64,000 nt of DNA. Origin: Lytechinus pictus. Its lineage: Eukaryota > Echinodermata > Echinoidea > Temnopleuroida > Toxopneustidae. The position numbers were made by a program, and so were the translations under genes. The notes beneath the pieces were generated by a model. It saw nothing but the letters and a program-made list of their open reading frames with translations, was not told the DNA's origin and did no database searches. Of the stretch, positions 33,711 to 44,200 are shown piece by piece; position 1 is the first letter of the stretch, and every line of letters starts with the position of its first letter. Location of the stretch: the NCBI RefSeq assembly GCF_037042905.1, contig NC_087253.1:19433501-19497500 (forward strand). The letters are read 5' to 3'.

Positions 33711-34407
33711 TCATAAATAAAGAAGAAAATTTATCAATTTCCTTGGCTAAAAAAAAATAGTTACGAAAGAAACCACGTTTATCAACATACTCACAAATGC
33801 ATATGTGGGACTGTCAAACCATAGAGCTAATAGCTCCATGGTCAAACAATGTATTTCAGTGTGTGCGATACAGACGATCATTCGAAACCCGATCTTTTTG
33901 AAGCATGACAGAAGTGAAAATTTCTCCTTTTACTGCTTACAAATGACAGAGCTACCCCCAATTTTTAGGAAATATGGACACTACAAGAATTATCATTGGT
34001 AAGAAATGTGAATTTTGACAGTTCTGTGGGAGATTTCTTCCAGAGCAAACTTCGTTCGTGCAGCACCGTATCGGCTGCGTGGACTACTAGGCGCTAGCTA
34101 GCTAGGTATGCTAGACTGCCATTGATTCTGTGTGTGTGTGTGTACGTCTCTGAGCTGTGTGTTTATTGCAGAAAATGGCGCAAATTTTGCAATTCGAAAG
34201 AAATTAATGATATTGCTTTTTTGTCTCTTTTTCTTTTCTATATTTTGATGGTGAAATATGGGGAATCTTTCTAAAATATAATTTCCATAGGAGAATTTTG
34301 CTTGCCCGATTCGGGCAAGCAGTTTTTGTCTTTGCTTCAAAATACTTGCCTGACTCTAACTTTTACTTGCCCCGGGCAATCGGGCAAGCGCTTATGTCGC
34401 ACCCTGC
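33711..34407. other. intergenic DNA with hairpin-rich element end
   Basis: The GCTTGCCCGATTCGGGCAAG palindrome (34300-34320) and its relative at 34360-34390 precede GCGACATAAGC-type terminal text read on the minus strand (34385-34406), probably the end of a hAT-like element. It abuts the segmental duplication. No gene is seen. Confidence 0.4.
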
Positions 34408-35275
34408 TGTATTTTGGTTGTTCCGCTGAACTGCGTTGGCTCCACTCACCCCATACATAGTCATAGACTGAAGAGTTGTTGGCCCGTACGTACAGCCAAC
34501 GGCAACTTATTAGCAGTAACGTTAGATCTAACATTCGGCGGAAACCCGATTTTCGGATCGTTTTTTTGTACATAAAAATGTCACACCAAAAAGAAAGTAC
34601 ATTCAAACTTACAAAAAATATATAAAATTCAGAAATATCGTACCTTAAACCGCAGTTACCGCTAATTCCTTTCAAATGATGATCGAAAACATAGTCATCT
34701 TCAATCCTTTCGTTGGTCAATGTAAGTTGCCATCTTGGATGACATCATCATCCTTACAGACGTATGTACCAGTCGCTATATATCGCGATTTGTGCCGCTG
34801 CTTTGCGCTTGTAGATGTGCGTGTGTTCGGAACTTGTCGCTCGCATTGATTGGCCAGGATATCGAAAATTTAATCGGAAAAGCCTTGATAAAAGCACAAC
34901 ACGTTGCGGCTGCCAGTTTTTCCTCTCCGGCAGAAAATAAAAAAATTAAGGAATAAATCATTGGTAACGTGTATTTTCGTTATTTTCTTAGAACTTATAA
35001 AGTATCAAAAGAAAGATTAGAGTCTAACAAAAATAGTGGGCCTTCGTTCAAGATAGTTATAATGTCATTTAGAAAAAAAAAAAAAATCTGGACAAAACCC
35101 GTCCTCTGAATTGCTGACCTGATTACACATGCAGGCTCGCACTAACACACTACCGTCGGTGAATGGGGATTATAGTAAAATGTCAGAAATTGTTAAATAA
35201 ATCCCCAGAAACAACGGTTATTCCTGTCTTATTTTTGTGTAGCTCTCTATTGGTGGAAAGTAATATGGCAAGAAA
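34408..35275 (+). repeat. segmental duplication, copy 2
   Basis: Direct-orientation partner of 30807-31863, about 3.6 kb away. The CRE-like site of copy 1 reads TGACATCATC here. A GC-balanced segment at 34780-34960 has an open frame ending in a TAA, but nothing is recognised in it. Confidence 0.65.
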
Positions 35276-35610
35276 ATTTTCATTTTTCAATCTCTATTTT
35301 TAATTAAGAAAAAAATAATTTAAAGAATCAAATTGACTTAAGAGCCAGGTTGTATGATGAATAGGTGTAATGGAAACTGTCACTGTAAAAAAATCAAGCA
35401 TTTATCCCAAAGAAAAAGAGAAAATAAGCCAAATATTGCCACCCTTATTTTGCCACACATGGAGATATAACAGAGAACAAGATTATATCATAACCTTGTT
35501 CATTTAATGAGTGCTCAACTCGTGATCATCCAATGATTGACTTTGAAATTTATGATGGGGGGACCAAAAGCTACGCACTTTGTTTACAAACGATAAAAAC
35601 TATGCCAATT

Positions 35611-36254
35611 TTAAAGGACAAGTCCACCCCGACAAAAAATTGATTTGAATTTTGAAATGATTTGAATGAATAAAAAGAGAAAAATCGAACAAGCATACAG
35701 ATAGTAGATACACTGAAAATTTCATAAAAAAAACAAAAATCGGATGTACCGGTACTAAAATAGAGAGTTATGACAATAAATATTTTAAAGTTTCCCTTAA
35801 TTTTACAAAACAGTTATATTCACATCCTGGTCGGTGAGAAAATGAGACTGATGACATCATCCACTCAATAGATCTATTTCTTTTGCATTTTATTAATTAT
35901 ATGAGATATGAAATATTCTAATTTTCTCCTCATTCATGTCATTGAGACTGTCAAGTGAAACCGTGATTAATTTCTCTCTGAACATGTGGAATTATATGGT
36001 TCAGTCAAGTCGGTCCGTATGCCTGGTAAAAAAAGTATGTTTAAATGAAATATTTCAAACAATAAAAAACAACATGTCACCAAGTTGTGCATATCACTGA
36101 CACTGTTTTATGAAAAATAAGCGAAACTTTAAAATGCCAGAACTTTCTTATTTTACATCCGATTTTGATGAAATTTTCAGTGTTATGCTAGTTTGATTTT
36201 TCTCTACTTACTGTATTCAAATCAATATTTTGCTGGGGTGGACTTGACCTTTAA
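35611..36254. mobile_element. TTAA-type MITE (GGACAAGTCCACCCC family)
   Basis: Bounded by TTAA; the ends AGGACAAGTCCACCCCGAC and TGGGGTGGACTTGACCT are inverted. The inner arms carry AAATCGGATGT and ACATCCGATTTTGATGAAAT. Same family as 12739, 52651 and 55548. Confidence 0.85.
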
Positions 36255-37216
36255 TATTTCAACAAATTATCTTTCAGTTTCACTATATATTTGTGGCAAA
36301 CATTCAAATCTAAAAAAAAGATAAGCCAAGAAGAATACATGAATATCATAAAACCCGGGGGGGGGGGGGGGGGGTCTTTCTCAAGTGATGTTCGTACAGC
36401 TCATCTCTACTTCACTACCGCTACACTTACCTGAACATCAAGGTCCAAAACTCGCTCTGATTATAACTCCTAGAGGCAAACCAAAGGTGGGGAAAATATG
36501 CATATTTATTGTAAAAATCCTACACTGAAACTAGCTTTAAAACAATAAGAAGCTTAATTTCTTACTTTTCATCCTAATTTCACTCCAAATCCATCCTCCG
36601 GTTAGCCTCAAAATTGGTGATTTGGAGCCAACATCGAGTTCCTCTATCCTCACACGTATAAATAATTCGCTGCTAAATTCAAACATCACATTCGCATGTG
36701 CAAGGGTCTGAGCTTGTACCCTTATCACAAACTGCATACCAAAGTCTATAACATTGGACACTTCGCTGACTTCATTTAATGCTTTGCATCAACTTCTGTG
36801 TAAAAAAGTTTCAGTGCCTCGTGCTCGTCTTTCCCTTGTAGTGTCTTTTGTATGAACATAAATCGCGCGCCTTCTTTAGATGAAAAATTTGGAATGCCCG
36901 AGTGACCTCCACATTCGTCGACGAGAAGAAAAATGAACGTTTAAAACTTTAAATTTTACCAATTGGTGAATACTTGGGGAAAAATGGATTCACATCGTTC
37001 GGAATAAAGTGACATATAGAACAAGTTCATTCGATTTTAATTGATTTTAATTAGTCCCATTACGTATTATCCCATGGAAGTGTTGCATGTGATGTGCCTC
37101 GATTATTCTTGTGCGAAGCAAATGCTATGTTTCCATGGGTGGATTGTGGGCAGTTCAGGGGAAAATGACCAATCAAGACAAATGTTGTTTGAAGGTTTGC
37201 ATGGTGGCATGTACAA
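36255..37216. other. intergenic DNA, no gene seen
   Basis: A poly-G run of 16 lies at 36358. The short frame at about 37073-37220 lacks recognisable similarity. It lies about 1 kb upstream of the CLN3-family start codon, so it may hold regulatory DNA, but none is identified. Confidence 0.4.
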
Positions 37217-37489
37217 TCGCTGATGTGGTTTACGGTACACCATGTGGAGTGTTATAGAAATAGTGGATAGAAGAAGAAAAAGAAATGGATAGGCGAGAAA
37301 GTGGAAATTTGAGAGTAGAGTAATCTTTCTTGAATGTAGTCCTGAAAAGGATTGTAAACCAGAAGAGATTGATGAGTTGAAACGGCTTGAGTAGTAGGAT
37401 GGATGAGGAGATGCTGGCTTGAGTTGGTAAGTAGAGATGAGTAGAAGCAGTAGACTCTACGTTTCGGGCAGGTTGACTGTCCGTCTTCA
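37217..37489. mobile_element. fold-back element copy, right arm missing
   Basis: Starts with TCGCTGATGTGGTTTACGG, the inverted form of the arm at 32020-32150, and continues with the middle segment in the same orientation as the 31863 copy, ending TTGACTGTCCGTCTTCAGG. It is cut by the MITE at 37490. Confidence 0.6.
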
Positions 37490-37648
37490 GGGGAGTGTTT
37501 CATCAATATTTTCATCCGACAAGTTGTCAGATCTGACATCTTTCTCTGATGTTGATTGGCTGAGAGGTACTGTTACTATGGTAACTGTGGGATAAAATGG
37601 GACTTGTCGGATAAAACTTCAGACAAGTCCTTTCATGAAACGCTCCCC
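37490..37648. mobile_element. palindromic MITE (GGGGAGTGTTTCATCA family)
   Basis: The left end GGGGAGTGTTTCATCA and the right end TTTCATGAAACGCTCCCC are inverted. Inner CCGACAAGTTGTCAGA and CTTCAGACAAG-type text supports the fold. A diverged relative lies at 56337-56475. Confidence 0.65.
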
Positions 37649-38214
37649 AGGAGTGAGTGTTTGCTCGGCGTGCGGCGGTACTTGTGGAGTATGTGCGGAC
37701 GTGACAAGAAAAGAAAAAAAATTAAAGTTTAGCGTGAATACGTATTAGTAACACTATTAAATTATAATTTTATTTGTTGACCAACAATTCTTCTATGTAC
37801 ATGTTGTCTACTTCCCTCAATCCTGAAGACAATTTAAAAAGCTCTTCGTTTTCTGAAATAGTTCAAATCCTCAATATCTATTAAGACATCTTGAACTTTC
37901 GTAAACGTTACAGAAAATCATTTGAAAAGAAGCAAGATAGAACTTCTCATCTTTATGAAGTTACATGTATGACCTCTTTTATGTATTCTACTAGGAGCCT
38001 AGGAGGAATCTTGATTTGGAAGACTTTCTTGTGAAAAACATTATTTGCTGCAACGACATCATTATTTTAGTTTTATAACGTTTGGCTATCATTATGATGC
38101 TCTTCCTTCCATTGTTTTAATTGTTGACTTGTTGTTCTTTTCCATGCTTTTTTCTGAAGGTCTATGGAGTATGTTCATGTAAGCCTACATGTAGTGCTTT
38201 GACTCGCCGGCACA

Positions 38215-38265
38215 ATGCACCAGGCCCAGTCGAACACCAATTCAACCCATTTTCGACGTAATTGG
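38215..38265 (+). CDS. CLN3: CLN3-family exon 1 (start codon)
   Basis: ATG at 38215 opens MHQAQSNTNSTHFRRNW and reaches donor GTGAGT at 38266 (phase 0). An in-frame TGA at 38200 upstream supports this start. The join RRNW/VGFFLLGL matches the family's N-terminal edge of the first membrane segment. The soluble N-terminus is shorter than in human CLN3. Confidence 0.75.
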
Positions 38266-41200
38266 GTGAGTTCTTTATAGATCATTTGCTCCATATGTAA
38301 AATTTTAGGAAATTGATTATGAAAATATATGTTGAATAAACCTAATGTCTAAAGCCCCTTTCAGGTATAAATGCAGGTCATGGGGGTGGGGAGAGTTGTT
38401 CAGATTTTGAAAAAAAAGTGGAACTTCAGGGGTCTGCCCTTCCAGCGACACAATGAGACACAAAAAGAACAACAAGAAAAAAACCGAAACAATTCAGGGG
38501 GCTTGTTTTCTTACTATTCATACAGTGTATTTTCTGAAACATTGAGAGAGCAACAAGCAAACCATAAAAAGAAAGAGATTTGAGACAGGCATCCATACTT
38601 TGTCACATGGTCTTTATTTTGGCATACAGCCCAACCCACATGGCATTCATTTCAAGGAAAATCATGATGCTGAAAAGATTTTTTTTTTTTTGGGGGGGAA
38701 GGGTCTGTAGCCCCACCCTAGCCTCGCTTCATTATGTCATGGTACCCTCACTGCCTAGGGTATGGGCACAGGTGTTTCTAGGCCTGTAGTAAAAATTATT
38801 TGACACAGATTGTTGGTAACATTTGAAGCGATAGTATCTGAACCCCTTGTTTTTTTAATAATTTATTGTATTTTTTTTACAAAGTACTGATGGACAAGTT
38901 CTTCCTGAACAGGGGGGGGGGGGGGAATGCAGTAATGTCAACTCAGGAGAGTTATTTTTCAGTTTGGATGAATTTGTATATTGTCTTTTCTTTTCTTTAT
39001 GTTCTTGGTATTTGCTTTTTGTCTTAATGCACCATTAACCCCGCCCCAATTTTCATATAGTTTGTGCATGATGACAAAAATGTATTATTCTAATTTTTCT
39101 CTCGGTTTCATCTTGTCAGGTTGGATTCTTTCTTCTTGGTCTATCTAACATGCTACCCTATGCCATGGTTAGTGCTGCAGCAAACTCTATCGCGAGAAGG
39201 TGAATATATAAAACTGGCCCCGTCTTTCAAAGAGTTACGATTGATCCAATGTGGAAATCCATCAGTGTCATAATTTTTTCTACAGGAAAATTGCACAATG
39301 TCATTTGTAAACAAAGAGAAGCACAGTGAATTTTCAAGAAAACAATGCATGAATCTAATCATAGTAAGAAAATATTTTGAAAAAACATGCATAATACTAA
39401 TTAGATGTTGACGTTGCTGGCCGTCCATAGATGTGATTGATCGTATCAATCGCATCTTTTTGTAAGACAGGCCCTGAAATGTATTCCAACAGCGATCATC
39501 CCAAGTGTCCTATCTATGATTTGACAGCGCAAACTAATTTCAAGAATATTGATTCGAAACTTTACAATATCTTTGCACTGTTTTTTAAAGATCATCTCAG
39601 AAATTTTGAAAGATTTAATAGGCTTACATGACATTGAAAGATTTGTGAAAAATCATATACGATTATTTATTTTTTTGAAGAAAACTTTTCACCTGAATTA
39701 TTTTTTACATTGTAAGAACAATATTGAATGTATGAAAATTTTTTTTTACTGACTTCACTGTGAATCGAAACAAAATCATTTCAATGATGGAAAACTTGAC
39801 ATAGTACAGAGATTGTTCCTACTGTAGAAGATGGAGAATGGAAGGGGGATAATGTTTACCCCATTTTTAAAGATGTTGGAATAGAAAAGTCCAAGGTACT
39901 AGCTTGAAGAAGAAGGAGTAGGAAGAGAGAGGAAAGAAGATAAAGAAGAAGAATAGGAGAAGAGGGATAGGAGGAGGAGGTATATCGTGTCTGTGCTGAT
40001 AAAACCTATCTCAAAATTTAAATATGACAGCTCAGAATAAGCTCGATTTCAGAGTTAAAACATGGGTAGCAACCGTCTTTTGCCTCGAAATAGTTCCTTG
40101 AGGTATCAGGAGAATGTTTTCAGACAACATGAGACTGCCACAATTGCTATATTTTTAAAATACAGCCTTTTCTAAGCTGCTATGAAAATTTCTAAAATAT
40201 GAACCCAGTCACGATATGTGTCAGTGGATAAGGAGGAAGAGTGTAAATGAGGAGTGAAGGAGAAAAAGCCACTTCAAGAATGGAAATATGAATTTAAATA
40301 CAAATTAAAAAAAGTGACTTTCAATTATTCAATGCAGCTATCACAAAGAGGGCTTTGTTGCAACAATATATGGTGCTGTAGGATCTACGACGATCGTTGT
40401 CAAATGTAAGTATTCTGGCCCCATCTTACAGAGAGTTATGATGATCCAATCAATCGAACTAAGGAAATCCATCAGTGTCATAATTTTTTCTACAGGAAAT
40501 TTGCAAAATGTTGCTTGTAAACAACCAGAATCCACTAATTTGTCAAGAAATCAATGAATTTGTGGATATACATTCATACAGTATCTAGAATTTGAACAAA
40601 CATGCATTTTATATGTTGACTTTGCTGGCTTTCCATAGTTGCCATTGATCGGATCAATCGCAACTCTTTGTAAGACGGGGCCCATATTTCTTCTTCGAAA
40701 TACTACATAAGCCATTGAAAATGGGATGCAGATGCTTGCTTGCTGAAAACTTACATTATCACAAAAAGTAGTCATGAGTCCTCTTCTTTCTTTCTTTTTT
40801 TTGAACTGGTGGTATGATATAATTTGTAAAATGCTGAAATTGATCAAATGCTGAACAAGCAAACACAAATAATGGAGAAGACTTTGTAGGTTTACAAAAT
40901 AAAACAATTATGAATACATTTGTCAGAGATTGTATCATTTAGTATCACGTTAGTCTGCACCGAAAGTGCGGTATCGCCTATCTCGTGCATAACTTCATTC
41001 ATTTCCGCATTGGGGAGATTCCGTGGCCACACATATGGCGCAAACTCGCTTGGAAACCTCAGAAACGACTGCGGATACACTGCTGTGGAGCTTGCCAGTT
41101 TGAAAGGGGGTGTAATGTCGGTTCGCAGTACAAGCGTATCAACTCAATCTGGAGTTACTCCGGAGTAACTCTACTTCTCCCTCAGTCTGAAAACTGCTTT

Positions 41201-44200
41201 TGAATTTACATGTATATTGTGGAAAATTAGATTAGTTCGGTTTTCAAATTTATATGTATGGACATTTTTTATGTGAGATTCACTAGTACTGTAATTTCAC
41301 TGGCTTACCTCAGCACTTGAAATTCATTGTGCTCACAGTATGTGAGTACCAAAGTGTGACGTCATCAATTTTCACTTTTTGTATTTCAGCATTTTTTGTC
41401 TCACCTGCATAGCAGAGTGAGACTATAGGCGCCGCTTTTCCGACGGCGACGGCGGCGGCGTCAACACCAAATCTTAACCTGAGGTTAAGTTTTTGAAATG
41501 ACAGCATAACTTAGAAAGTATATGGACCTAGTTCATGAAACTTGGCCATAAGGTTAATCAAGTATTACTGAACATCCTGCCTGAGTTTCATGTCACATGA
41601 CCAAGGTCAAAGGTCATTTAGGGTCAATGAACTTAGACCATGTTGGGGGAATCAACATCAAAATCTTAACCTAAGGTTAAGTTTTTGAAATGTCATCATA
41701 ACTTAGAAAATATATGGACCTAGTTCATGAAACTTATACATAAGGTTAATCAAGTATCACTGAACATCCTGCATGAGTTTCACATCACATGACCAAGGTC
41801 AAAGGTCATTTAGGGTCAATGAACTTTGGCCGAATTGGGGGTATCTGTTGAATTACCATCATAACTTTGAAAGTTTATGGATCTGATTCATGAAACTTGG
41901 ACATAATAGTAATCAAGTATTACTGAACATCCTGTGCAAGTTTCAGGTCACATGATCAAGGTCAAAGGTCATTTAGGGTCAATGAACTTTGGCCAAATTG
42001 GGGTATTTGTTGAATTACAGCCATAAATTTGAAAGTGTGTTGGTCTAGTTCATAAAACTTGGACATAATAGTAATCAAGTATCACTGAACATCCTGTGCG
42101 AGTTTCAGGTCACATGATCAAGGTCAAAGGTCATGTAAGGTCAAAGAACTTTGGCCACGTTGGGGGTATTTGTTGAATTGCCATCATATCTCTATAAGGT
42201 CAATTCCATTGTGACTTATGGGACATTTGATACTTTTTTCCACACAACTGAAGTGCATATCTGGAATAGTAGCTGCACAAACATGGATTTACTTTATTAA
42301 ACTATAAGAAGAATGTTGAAACTTACTATATACAAAATGTATGCTTTCAGCTTGGTTGCATAGGGTGCTAGATCTTCAGAAATGTCACTGTGACTTATGG
42401 GACGTCGATGGACCACACAAATTGAGCTCTTTTGTTCAAAGTGCCATAACTATCTCAGTTTTATGACAATGTTTTTAGATTTGGGCTTGCAGATTAACCA
42501 GTGATAGGGCTCACTAACAGTACTTGAATTGGACTTGATTCATTTAATTTGTTTCAGTAGTTGTGTACAATCGTGTGTGACTTATGGGACAAGTGAATGT
42601 GACTGATGGGACCCTATCTCATTTCATGGAATTTACATTTCCTCTCAATGACTTTTTAAGTCAAATTTAATTTCAGCATAAAAAAATATTCCCTAATTAG
42701 ATGACACCTTTAATAATTCATGCCATTGTGTCAGAAATAAATTAAAAAAAAAGGCCAGAAACATCTTTTCATGCACTTCATGTATATAAAGGGAACATTA
42801 CCCCCCCCCCAAAAAAAAAAAAGCTTCTTAACTTGTCAGCAGGCTTTAAGAACTGTAATCAAATAAGTACAAAATAATCAATAAAAAATTGCAATCATAA
42901 ATATTTAGTAAAGAGATGAACAATGAACAATTAGAATAAGAATGTACACACTTTCCATTGTGACTGATGGGACATAATGATAGGACATATTTGTTACAGA
43001 TGGGACAAATAAATGTTGCTTTTCTCTATCCGTCTCGTACAGTATGGTAAGAAAGTTACCTTTTCAGTGTGTTACATATAAGCAAATTAACACGTTAATA
43101 CTGCCATGAAGTATATCAATATTCTCGTTAACATAGTCTCTTTCGTGTCGAATGCTGATATTTTTCATTAATTGTTGATGTTTATGATAAAACAGATATC
43201 AGTGCACATGCAAATTTTTGACAAAAAACATGAAAATTTTGGCATAAATTCTTACCTTTTTTAAAAATTATTAACTGGACTGTCTAGAAAACGATTGCAA
43301 TCGATTTCTACTATCTATACTTGTATAGTTAAAAGCATATTCATTAATACATGGAAGATTTTACCATTGTGCAAAAAATATGAAAATTTATTGATTTTCA
43401 TGAAAATCCAAGATGGCCGCCAAAAATTGCCAATTTGGAACCCCATGGAACACGATTTGGCAAAGGGAACAAGATTCATTAACTATACACTTCAGGCAAT
43501 ACAAAAAAGTTGGTTAAAAAATATATCATGGGGGTGCATGTGAACCCTATCACAAATTCTTTTTTGCGAGCTGCTTGGGTTGATATGTCATCTCTTTCAT
43601 AGAAATTCAGAATGCCTGTAAGGACATCATCATTTATAGAGTACCGAAGCAATGACGCCAGTTGCCATGGTGTCATGGCGGCCTGGTTCTAAAAGAACCC
43701 GGGGGCCGTTTCATAAAGCTGTTCGTAAGTTAGGAGCAACTTTAAGAACGACTGGTGATCCTTTCTTTATACACGCTAAAACATTGCCAATTTATGATAA
43801 CATTCACAAGGATCACCAGTCGTTCTTAAAGTCGCTCTTAACTTACAAAAAGCCTTATGAAACGGCGCCCTGTTACGACTCTCAGAATGATGGTAACAAC
43901 CAGGAACACACATCACCATTTTTGTAAATACAAATGTGTATAGACGATTGTGCAGCTGCGACTCAGTTTAGAACCGGCCGATTCGATGTCATGACATCGT
44001 GATGTCACACTTCGGTACTCTATATGCGCATGTTCCTTACTATTGACAGGCGGCAGGAATGATTCTGAGAAAACTTGATGGCAAGCTTCTGAACAACTTT
44101 TTGGCATTTACAGGGGCTGGTAGGGAGTGCTGTATGTGCCTTTTTAACAGCTCTGTTCATGGTAGCCTTATGCATCTGAAGACTGGTGCTTTTATTTTGA

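Noticed and set aside
37073..37223. short frame starting MEVLHVMCLDYSCA as an upstream exon of the CLN3-family gene
   Set aside because: It runs into a fold-back element, and an in-frame TGA at 38200 separates any upstream reading from the start at 38215.
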